Below are positions 17,972-26,900 of a DNA stretch of 64,000 nt, in pieces. Each line of letters opens with the position of its first letter. The stretch's first letter is position 1. This DNA comes from Pseudomonas mosselii (GTDB lineage Bacteria > Pseudomonadota > Gammaproteobacteria > Pseudomonadales > Pseudomonadaceae), in NCBI RefSeq assembly GCF_005796105.1, contig NZ_VAUO01000004.1, positions 1 through 64,000 on the forward strand, in the 5' to 3' direction. The notes beneath the pieces were generated by a model that was not told the origin of the DNA, did not search any database, and saw nothing but the letters and a program-made list of their open reading frames with translations. Made by a program: the position numbers and the translations under genes.

Positions 17972-20388
17972 GGCCGAACCTGCTCGTTTGAAGTCTGCAT
18001 GAGGGGAAGAGGCAGAATGGTGTAGTTCCACATCAAGTTGCGCGTGCCTCCCGCCCGGTCGATTGCCGCCACCACTACATAATGGTCAACGGAATCCGTG
18101 GGGAAGGTATACAAGCCGTTTGCGTCGAGGTTGCCATGCCCGCTGACCTTCACCCACGTGGTATCTTCAGGAAGCAATTCAAGTTCCTCGCCACCGTCCA
18201 GGGTGAGCCAGAAGCTGAACTGGATACCGTCGGCTACCGATTTGTGGGTGAAGTAGTAATCCTGCTTGGGCGGTTTGGTCAGGATCATCTCGCAGGTGCT
18301 GACCGTGCCATCGGCCTGCGACACCTTGACGCGGTCGACTCGCAACACTTTATTCAGGTCGCTATTCAGGTCGCTATCCAGGTCGCTGACGCCAGTCGGA
18401 AATACCGCTGGGCCGTGGTAGCGCCGCGCATCTTGCACATTAGGGTCATCCGCAATGACAAGCTTGCCGCCAGCATTGCCGGTGATCTCCCAGGTCAGTG
18501 CGCTTTTGTTGGTGGAGGCGGCCCAAACGAGGTAACCCTCATCGTTTTCGCCAGTCAGGTTGACCACGTTGACCAGCGGGAACACAGATACCGGTGCCGC
18601 GACCAGGTGCACCAGCGCCTTGCCAGTCCAGGAACCGTCGGTGGCGCTGGCCGTGACGATCACCCGCTTGCTGGAACCGAGAGCGGCGGAACTGGGGGCC
18701 GTATAAAGCCCTGTTGCACTGATCGAACCCACCGCTGCCGGGCTGACACCACGTTTACGGTCGCTGTCCAATGGATCCTCTACCTTCCAAGTTACCGCGA
18801 GGCCACTGGGTTGAACGGAGAACTGATGAGTTCCGCCAGCCGCTACTACCTTTTCAGCATCGGATAACTGGTAAGCGGTTAGCTTTGGCGCGATGTCTCC
18901 CAATATCGTCAAGTCACCTGGCACCGCAATCTCTTTCGGCACTACCACGGACGTGTCTCGAAACAACAGACCATTCAAGCGGAAGGCGTCAATGGTCTGG
19001 GTAAGCGATTTGAATCGCGATTGTAGAAACTTCAAATGTTCATAACAATGCTTCTCGAAATGCTCCGAAGTGTGTTTATCAAACTCAGCCTTGCACCTTG
19101 GATTGCCGCCGGATTTTTTTACGCTAACACCGGACTCAAGCTTTACCGCGACAGGCTGAATCTCGATGAGTGGCAAGCCGCTGGCTGCATCTTCGACCAC
19201 AACCACCTTAAATTCTTGGACAAGATTCCAAGTGGCCGCGACGTTCCCGTCATATATGGCGTTACCGTTGTCGGGGTTGTCCATATTGAGTTTCGCGGAT
19301 TGCGCATACATAACATCAGACTCACCTTGCCAGACCAGCTTTACGGTGTTATCCATGACCCTTACCGTCATTCCCGAAAACGGCATATACGTCGGCCAGC
19401 AAGAAAAAGACCACGGCTTGTCATCAATTCGGTATGTGTAATACCTGTCACTAATCACCAGCGTACCGCCCTCAAATACATATTTGAAAAATTGACCGTC
19501 TAGTTCTTTTTTGAATTCTCCGCCCAAACTAGTGAGCAATGACATGAGCTGAGGAATTAGCAAGCGGTCAACATATTGAGCATTCGAAATGATCAAATTG
19601 CTCGAATATCCCTGCGGCAGCATGTAAGGAATCGAGGTGTCGCTTGGGGGCAGCGCCCCCTCACGGTCATCCAGCCCGATCATCACAAGTACCTCGCCAT
19701 CGCCAAAATCTTCGGCAGTGCGCAGGGTGGCTCCTCGCGCCGGGCGGGTCAGCACTCTGAACTTGCCAGGTTGCAGGGCATCCCCAGGGTTCTGACGAAG
19801 TTCGCTCAGCTGGAACTTTTTCTGAGAATCGCTCCATGTGGCGATTTCCGCCTTGAGATGCTCACCCAGTTTGACTCTCTCGAAGCGTGTATCCACACCG
19901 GACATCTCGAAGTCCGTCGCACCATTGCCCGCCAGGTCGAGCTCGACCTGCCCCGCCGAACCGACGCTACCCGGCGCGTTCCTGAGATTGATAGTCATCG
20001 TCAGTATCGGCCCGACCAGCCCATCGGCTAAACCCACGCGCTTGACCTCTTTGCGCGTGGTGCCTTGAGGTTGGGTGGTTTCGATGATTTTCCCGCCCAC
20101 CGTGCGCATCAGGCAGCGGGCACGCGACTCGGTGATCACCGCGTTCTCGAACGACAGCCGCGGCTTGTCCAACTGCAGGCCTAACAACTGATGAGTAGTC
20201 CCGGCTACCGGATCGATCGAACTGTCGACCGGCGGGAACAACGAGGTCGCACCGAAGCGGGAGATGTAATCCTGCAACAGCAGGTAATTGGTTTTATTGC
20301 GATCGAATGCCAGTATGACATCCCAGCCTAATGTCTGCGGTTTTTTTGCCATTTCTTGCAAAAATTGGTTTTTCGTTTGCCGGGCCAT
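17968..20388 (-). CDS. Large P47/OrfX-like (TULIP) protein with Ig-like domains, copy A
   Basis: 806 residues; AAAGGA precedes ATG at 20388. The N-terminus TLGWDVILAFDRNKTNYLLL recalls the GWD...N opening of clostridial P47 and OrfX2. Around residues 215-290 GEVLVMIGLDDREG, a Pro-rich turn, YSSNLIISNAQYVDRLLIPQ matches the P47 order of a beta strand pair followed by a helix ending in ILPRL. A Cys-containing helix pair (EFDKHTSEHFEKHCYEHL) follows near 420. Then come two Ig-like modules with GSISATGLYTAPSS and GHGNLDANGLYTFPTD. P47-family proteins form lipid-binding TULIP folds and travel with toxin genes. No signal peptide. The resemblance is from memory and needs a profile search. Confidence 0.65.
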   Translation of the reverse strand: MARQTKNQFLQEMAKKPQTLGWDVILAFDRNKTNYLLLQDYISRFGATSLFPPVDSSIDPVAGTTHQLLGLQLDKPRLSFENAVITESRARCLMRTVGGKIIETTQPQGTTRKEVKRVGLADGLVGPILTMTINLRNAPGSVGSAGQVELDLAGNGATDFEMSGVDTRFERVKLGEHLKAEIATWSDSQKKFQLSELRQNPGDALQPGKFRVLTRPARGATLRTAEDFGDGEVLVMIGLDDREGALPPSDTSIPYMLPQGYSSNLIISNAQYVDRLLIPQLMSLLTSLGGEFKKELDGQFFKYVFEGGTLVISDRYYTYRIDDKPWSFSCWPTYMPFSGMTVRVMDNTVKLVWQGESDVMYAQSAKLNMDNPDNGNAIYDGNVAATWNLVQEFKVVVVEDAASGLPLIEIQPVAVKLESGVSVKKSGGNPRCKAEFDKHTSEHFEKHCYEHLKFLQSRFKSLTQTIDAFRLNGLLFRDTSVVVPKEIAVPGDLTILGDIAPKLTAYQLSDAEKVVAAGGTHQFSVQPSGLAVTWKVEDPLDSDRKRGVSPAAVGSISATGLYTAPSSAALGSSKRVIVTASATDGSWTGKALVHLVAAPVSVFPLVNVVNLTGENDEGYLVWAASTNKSALTWEITGNAGGKLVIADDPNVQDARRYHGPAVFPTGVSDLDSDLNSDLNKVLRVDRVKVSQADGTVSTCEMILTKPPKQDYYFTHKSVADGIQFSFWLTLDGGEELELLPEDTTWVKVSGHGNLDANGLYTFPTDSVDHYVVVAAIDRAGGTRNLMWNYTILPLPLMQTSNEQVRP
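18352..18387 (-). repeat. Three tandem 12-bp repeats inside the P47-like gene
   Basis: ATTCAGGTCGCT occurs twice, then once with one change, encoding a repeated Ser-Asp-Leu-Asn/Asp unit (near LDSDLNSDLNK). It is in frame, so slippage would change protein length by four residues without a frameshift. Confidence 0.8.
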
Positions 20389-20503
20389 AATAATTATCCT
20401 TTCATATAACAACGTAATCGTGGGAGATGTTTTGCTTATTAGATAACAGCAATCAATAAGCGCCTTACATCAAAATCGGCTAGTTTCACTACGCGCTTGC
20501 CAG

Positions 20504-22345
20504 TCATTTATTTAGGGAGACGAAAGCGTCGGGTACGGCATGCGTAGTTTTGCCGCCGTCGAAACTAATGCGTGCGGTCATGGTCATTCGCGAGTTGGCT
20601 GCCAACCCTCTCAGGTCTTGCAACGGCACTCTGGCCACAACCATTTTCTGGGACAGCTCGGAAGCACTCACCGGAACGGCGTCACGCAGGGTTTTCTGGT
20701 ATTCACCCACACCACTCACAGCGATCGTGACCTGGTTGCCGACCGCCATGAACGGCCATTGGTGGAGCACAAGGTGCGGGTCTTCGGTGAGCTCGCCGAG
20801 CGACAAGTTGCCCAGTCCATCGGCTTCATCGCAGAGCACCTGCTGGTAGCCGTTACGTGGAACCGGATGGATCCGCAGGTTCAACGGCTCGGAAGCCCAT
20901 TCACCCTGGCTGGTGGCCACGCTGTAGGTCACCGCGAAGCGCTTGGCTGATGCGTCGTTGCTCTGCTCCATGTTGGCGGCGATGAAATCGGCAGGCACCT
21001 TGAAGCGCAACGGGCTGTGCGGATCATCCGGAGCCTCCACCACGGTGCGGCCACCCTCTGTGTCGCCCAACCAGTGAACCTTGACCGTATCGTCCGGCTG
21101 CACCGCACTGTCAGGTACATTGACCCAGGCGCCGGCGTTGAAATCGGTCGCCGAACCCACCGCGTTGCCCGCGCCCTCAGCCGTGGTTTTTTCGACGCTC
21201 GGCGCCGGGCGTGGCCCACGGGTGCGCTCGACCTTGAACACAAGCGGCGCCGAGCTCATGGCCCAGCCTTCGCGGGCAATCTGGAAGAACAACACCACCT
21301 CGTCACCCACACTGGCGCCCAGCGCCTTGGGGTCGATCTGCCACTGCATCAAGCCACCCGCCAGGCTACTGGCATCCAAGCGCAGCGCTAGCGTGTGGCG
21401 GTTGTCCAGCTGAGTGCCAGTCCAATGGCACAGCACCAGGTCACCGGCCTCGACGCCCGCCGGGCAAGGCGCTTGAAGGGTTAGGCCATTGGCGAAAGCG
21501 TCCGGGTCCAGCACGTCCCCACCGGTAAAACCCACAATGCTCATGGCAGGCAGCAGCGGCTCGCTGGCGGGCTCTCCCTGCACCGCGAAGACCTGTTCCG
21601 ACGATTGCAGCGTATCGGCCTGCCCCTTGAGCAGCACGGTGTAGTGCAGCACCGCCTTCCCATCCACCAAGTTGCGCCAGTCGGTACGCCGCACCTGGCA
21701 TGCCAACGCAGCGCCCAGCTCGCCCGCCTGGGGTGAACAATCGTAGGTTTTTTCCCGAATCGGGGTACCGTCCTGCTCCTCGCCGTTGAGCAGCAAGGTC
21801 ACCTGGTCGCCCACCTGCATAGCCTGGTACGGCGGGATATACAGGGTGGCGCCTGCAGTGGCCATCGCGCTGTAGTCGATGACCAGCGCGTGGGACTCCA
21901 GCGCCTGCACCGGTGCTAGCTGCTCCTCAAGCGCCGGCCTGCTGCGCAAGCCGACATAGCAGAATTGGCGCATCGATTCGGTTGGCAGATCATCGTTGAC
22001 GCGGTAGGAGTAGAACACCCAACCGCCATAGGCGCCGGTCAGCAAGCGGTTGGCGATCTTCACGAGCACGCCATTGTCTGGGTCTGGGTTGATCACCGGG
22101 GTAACGGCATCAATATCGTCGATGGGTTCACCCTGCTCGTCCGACCCACGCCAGATCACCTTGATTTCGTCACCGGCCTGGATGCCGGGAAAGTTCACAT
22201 AGGTTTCAAGATCGGCACCAGCCAATGCGTCCACATCGATCTCGGCGTTTGCGGTCAATGCAGGAATATGAGGAAGCGGGAAGCGCGTAGGTCCTGTCTG
22301 TTCAGCAGCGCATGCTTGCCCATCTGGTCGGTTTGTCGATTTCAT
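20504..22345 (-). CDS. Multidomain Ig-like protein 3
   Basis: 613 residues; GTGGAGC lies 9 bases before the ATG chosen. No signal peptide (MKSTNRPDGQACAAEQ). There are about five Ig-like modules with a recurrent pattern of aliphatic-Pro, GD, and a Trp strand: IQAGDEIKVIWRGSDEQG, MQVGDQVTLLLNGEEQDG, VEAGDLVLCHWTGTQLDN, VQPDDTVKVHWLGDTEGG, MAVGNQVTIAVSGVGEYQ. The last ends TARISFDGGKTTHAVPDAF. It heads the minus-strand series and precedes the two P47-like genes by 115 bp, so the three may be co-transcribed. Related in design to Ig-like proteins 1 and 2 but more distant. Function unknown. Confidence 0.75.
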   Translation of the reverse strand: MKSTNRPDGQACAAEQTGPTRFPLPHIPALTANAEIDVDALAGADLETYVNFPGIQAGDEIKVIWRGSDEQGEPIDDIDAVTPVINPDPDNGVLVKIANRLLTGAYGGWVFYSYRVNDDLPTESMRQFCYVGLRSRPALEEQLAPVQALESHALVIDYSAMATAGATLYIPPYQAMQVGDQVTLLLNGEEQDGTPIREKTYDCSPQAGELGAALACQVRRTDWRNLVDGKAVLHYTVLLKGQADTLQSSEQVFAVQGEPASEPLLPAMSIVGFTGGDVLDPDAFANGLTLQAPCPAGVEAGDLVLCHWTGTQLDNRHTLALRLDASSLAGGLMQWQIDPKALGASVGDEVVLFFQIAREGWAMSSAPLVFKVERTRGPRPAPSVEKTTAEGAGNAVGSATDFNAGAWVNVPDSAVQPDDTVKVHWLGDTEGGRTVVEAPDDPHSPLRFKVPADFIAANMEQSNDASAKRFAVTYSVATSQGEWASEPLNLRIHPVPRNGYQQVLCDEADGLGNLSLGELTEDPHLVLHQWPFMAVGNQVTIAVSGVGEYQKTLRDAVPVSASELSQKMVVARVPLQDLRGLAANSRMTMTARISFDGGKTTHAVPDAFVSLNK

Positions 22346-22691
22346 GTACTGAAGCTCCACGGGTTTGGCACTTTTTTACGCCGCCACCCGTAAGCCGCCA
22401 ACTGACAGAAATAATAGGTTCCCTTGATTGCCCCTGTATTCGCGCCGTGCCAGGCCACCTGATATTTTTACCAGTTGTGGAGGCTTGGTACGCTAAGGCA
22501 TATTGAAAATTTAAATAATCAAGGCATGTTTTGCTGACTAGCAATTCTGTCAGGTGTGCAAAGCCACCGGTACTTTTATCCTCCAGATACGCACTACTCA
22601 AGCGTGACAGGTTGCAATGTTCAACCTGATGAATTATCGCGCCGCGTTACACAACGCCAAGCGATCCCAGCGTATTTCTGGAGAGACCAAG
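22346..22691. other. AT-rich divergent intergenic region of the island
   Basis: 346 bp between the Ig-like protein 3 gene (leftward) and the secreted repeat protein gene (rightward). It is clearly AT-richer than its surroundings, with a run near 22500-22525, and must hold promoters for both directions. No convincing -35/-10 pair, tRNA or small gene was found. Confidence 0.6.
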
Positions 22692-23894
22692 ATGCTATTT
22701 AACCCCGTTGCACCCACCTCACGCAGACTGCAACCTGCCCTATTTGGCATGTTCTTGATCAGTTGCCTGGCAGGCAGTCTGGCGCAAGCAGCGAGCCCCA
22801 ACACAGACGCCGGGCTGATTACCCTTTATGGCAAGAAAGGCGACATTGAGGACCCCGAGAACGATAACTACGCCACTTGTACCATCAAAGTTCCGCCCGC
22901 CGGCGCTGGGCGTTCTTTCGATGAAAACCTGAACAATCCCAGCTCGTCCTGTTATGAACTGCGCATATCGACCATTTCAATGTCGAACATGCCACCGGCC
23001 ACCCAGATACTGCTGACCGACGATTATTTTTGCAACACCGCCCTGGACGACAGTTATGACGTAAGGCGTGACCCCGAAAGCAATAAAAACTTCTGGGTCA
23101 AACTCAGAACCGGTGCAGCCGGTGCCACATTGGAAGAAGAAAGTATCAGTGCGCTTACCTTCAAGGGCTTTGCCAGCAACGCTTCGCCCTCCTCGGGCAA
23201 TATCAGCAAGGACGTACAGGTCGAAGATTTCAAGATCAGCGGCAGCAGCGATCGTATGACCTACACGCTGTCCTGCGTGCGGATCATCAGCTCCACCAAC
23301 AAGAACACCAAACGCGGTGAATACCTTACACCCGTAGTCAATAGCGACTGGCACGAAGCGGTGAAAGAGTCGCAAAGCGTGGACTGGACTTGCCCCGCCG
23401 ACAGCATGATCAGTGCACGCAAGCATGAAGGTGATGAAAACGGCAATACCGCCTACAAATGTGCCTCGCTTCCCGGCGTCAAAGTACTGCATGCCCAATG
23501 GTCGGCGAAGTTCCCGGAGTGCGGGATTAACCTCAAGGCCGATTACGACGAGGACAAGCACAGCTACAAAACCTGCGCCGAAAAAAAGTATGACAACGCC
23601 AATGCGCAGTTCCTGTACTTCAGTTGCCCCGCAGACCAAGTGATGACCGGCCGAAGCCACGAAGGCGATGAAAACGGCGACACACGCTACCAGTGCGCGG
23701 AGCTGTACCAAGGTGCCAATGAAGCCAAGAACCGTGTCACGGTATGGCCCGCCAGCTGGAGCGCTCCAATCAAGGAATCCAACAGCGAACATGCCTGCCC
23801 GGCAGGCCAGGTCATGGTCGGCAGGGCGCACAAGGGCGACGAGAACAACGACACCCGTTACCTGTGCGCCAAGCTGCGCGCGCCCGCCAATTGA
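22692..23894 (+). CDS. Secreted protein with three Cys/GDEN repeats
   Basis: 400 residues starting at the ATG after GGAGAG. A signal peptide ends near GSLAQA. The N-terminal domain (about 36-200) is Cys-containing and unrecognised. The C-terminal half has three repeats of about 40-75 residues with a shared core: CPADSMISARKHEGDENGNT, CPADQVMTGRSHEGDENGDT and CPAGQVMVGRAHKGDENNDT. Each is followed by Tyr, Cys-Ala and Leu, so each unit has a Cys pair and an acidic HxGDENxxT loop. Two are preceded by WxxxxKES. The acidic loop could bind a metal or ligand (inference). The Rhs gene starts 24 bp later, so the two form a likely operon. Family unknown to me. Confidence 0.8.
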   Translation: MLFNPVAPTSRRLQPALFGMFLISCLAGSLAQAASPNTDAGLITLYGKKGDIEDPENDNYATCTIKVPPAGAGRSFDENLNNPSSSCYELRISTISMSNMPPATQILLTDDYFCNTALDDSYDVRRDPESNKNFWVKLRTGAAGATLEEESISALTFKGFASNASPSSGNISKDVQVEDFKISGSSDRMTYTLSCVRIISSTNKNTKRGEYLTPVVNSDWHEAVKESQSVDWTCPADSMISARKHEGDENGNTAYKCASLPGVKVLHAQWSAKFPECGINLKADYDEDKHSYKTCAEKKYDNANAQFLYFSCPADQVMTGRSHEGDENGDTRYQCAELYQGANEAKNRVTVWPASWSAPIKESNSEHACPAGQVMVGRAHKGDENNDTRYLCAKLRAPAN

Positions 23895-23918
23895 TCGCCA
23901 TAGTCGGAGCACGCTTCC

Positions 23919-26900
23919 ATGATTGCCTCTTCAAGCACCCACTCCAATGCGTTCAACTTCCTGGGCTTCATGCAGGGACAGGTCGACCCGCGCACTGGTC
24001 AGTACACCCTCGGCATCGAACTGCCGAAGCTCGCCGGTAACGACCTGATCGGCCCCACCCTGCCCCTGCGCCTGGATTTCAGCCCGCTCACCACCGAGGA
24101 CAGCGGTTACGGCAAGGGCTGGAGCCTCAACCTCACGCAGTACGACCTGACCAGCCACACCCTGTCGCTGATTACCGGGGAAAGCTATCGGGTGACCAAC
24201 GATGACCCCAAACCCGCCAGGATCGACGAACAGAAACTCGTGAGTTTCGAGTTCTACAAGGACGATGCCGACAACTACCGGGTAGTACACCGCTCTGGCC
24301 TGATCGAGCACCTGCGCGTGCAGGTCAGCAACGGCCAGCGCGTGGCCCTGCCGCACCGGGTTTACGCCGCTTCCGGGCATTGGATCGAGTTGAGCTATAC
24401 CAGGCCCGCGCAGTTGAGCCATACCTGCCTGGACAGCATCCAGGATGCCACCGGCAGACGCTTGCTGTGGGTTGAGTATCAAAGCCTCAGCCAGTTCAAC
24501 CTGCACCTGCACCCCGAGAACGGTGCCGATGGCGCGGCGCTCAGCACCTACACGGTCAAACTGACTAATCGCCTAGTGACCTCTGTGGTACTGCCCGAAG
24601 GCCAGGCGAACTGGGAGTTCGAGTACCTCAACAACGCCTCGACCCAGAACATGACCTGCCTCAAGCAGGTGCGCACGCCAACCGGCAGCCGCGAAACCCT
24701 CGCCTACGACGACGCTGGCCACCTGCTGCCCAGCGGTGCGCCGCTGGCCAGGTTGCCTCGCGTGAAGAGCCATGAGGTAGACCCTGGCTTCAAGCAACCA
24801 ACCATGCTCACCGAGTACACCTACTCGGCCAACAACTTCATGGGCGGCAACAGCAGCCTGAAGTGGACACCTGGCGAAGACACGCTCTACAAGGTGCCCG
24901 GCAGCAGCACCTACTTCTATGAGTCGACGCAGACCCAGGCCCTGGATGGCAAAGTGGTGCGCAAAGTATTCAGCCGCTACAACCGCTACCACCTGTTGGT
25001 CCTGCAACGCACCGAACAGCTCGGCCCGGTGGCCGAGGTGCAAGCCTCGCGCACTGCGCAGCCGGTCGAGGACTGGCACATCCAGGAAACCGAGACCGTC
25101 TACCACGAAGACCTGAATCTCGACTTCGCCCTGCAACCGCGCAAGTTCCAGATGGCCAAGTACGCCATCGAACGCTGGCGCATGCAAAGCGACACGAACA
25201 AGTTCCGCCAGCAGGTCACCTACACCGACTTCGACGAGCATGGCAACCAGGTGCTGGAGGTGCAACCCAACGGCATTCACACGGTCAGTGAGTATTACCC
25301 CAAGGAGGGTGAGGCCAACGACGACGACCGGCACACCGGCTGCCCTGCCGACCCCCACGGTTTTGTGCGCAGTACCAAGCGGCGCACGATCTACCCCGCC
25401 GATTTGGGGCCAGGCGTGCTACCCGACGACATGCCCGAAACGATCCCCGCACTTGGCAACGTTGAATCCGGCGCCGTGGTGCTGTCCAGCGTGTTCCGTT
25501 ACCAGCTGTTCGGTGCGCTCACCGACGCAACCCGCTCGGCCAGGGTGGCCGACCAATACCTGGTGATCGGCAGTGAAAGACTGGAGCAAGGCGAAGGGGG
25601 TGAGGCGCTCGTCCTTGAGCTGACCGAACGCAGCTACCTGAACCAACCTGACAAACCGACCTTGCATGGGCGTCAGGAACACGAGCAGAAAACCCTGTAC
25701 AACCCGCAAGCCGACGGCCTGCTGGCCAGCGAAGGCATCACCACGCAGTGGCGCTACCCCAACGCAACGCGCAAGCACGCCGCCGCGCCGTTGGAGGTCA
25801 GGGAAACCGTTACCTGCAAGGGTCAGCAGAAAAACCTGCTCAGCCTGCATTCGAGCCTGACCGGCGACGTGCTGCGCCAACAGGACCTGCACGGCAACTT
25901 CACCGCTTACGAGTACGACGCCCTGCAACGGGTGGTGAAGCAGACCTTGGCCGACGGCACCCCGAACGCCGCGGTGCATACCTTTGCCTATGAGTTAGTC
26001 GCAAGCGCCGGTCAACAAGCGACCGTTACCGTGACCGACGCCAAGGGCGTGGCCACCCGCTCGTACTACGACGGCGCCTACCGCCTGATCGAGCAATGGC
26101 GCAAGACCGAAGCCGCCACTGACGAACAGAAAGTGTACGAGGCCAGCCACGATGCGCTGGGCCGTGTGATCGAGGAAACCCACTACGACCATGCCACGCA
26201 GTTCAGCGGTGGCCAGCTGGCGGTAAGCACCCGCTACGTATACGGCGCCTGGGAGGAAATCAGCCAGACCCTAAAGGCCGACGGTACTTGCCTGCACAAC
26301 GCCTATTCGCCGTTCGGCGAGTTCGGTGACGTCAATGCCAACTGGCTGACCTCGGCCGAACAGCCGACCCTGCGCCAGCAGCATAGCGTGACCCACAGCG
26401 ACCTTAACGACAGGACCGTGCGGGTGGAGCGCTTCGACAGCGACGGCAAGCTGGCTGGCCGCCAGGACTACTACCAGGATGGCCTGGGCCAGTGCCGGCG
26501 CGAAGAACAGCGCCTGCGCGACCCCGAATCCGGGCGCGAGGAGCTGCGCAGGACCCTGCATGCCTACGATGCCCATGGCCGCATGGTGCAGACCGAGCGC
26601 CCCGACAAATCAGTGCTGCGCCGCACGTTCGCCGGCCATAGCCGCAACGAGCTGGTCGAACGCATGGCGCTGCACACAACCGGCACGGCCCCTGGCATTA
26701 CCGTGTGCGAGCGCGAGTTCGACGGCCTGGAACGCATGATCCGGCTAGCCGGCCCGCGCGAGGAAAGCTACACCTACACCGGCGAGCAGATGCTGATGAG
26801 CACGCGCACCACCGCCGCCAAGCGCGAGTTCGACTACACCTACGACACCAGCCTCTCCACCCAACCCAAGACCATCTCTGCCAAGGGCCAGACTGCGAAC

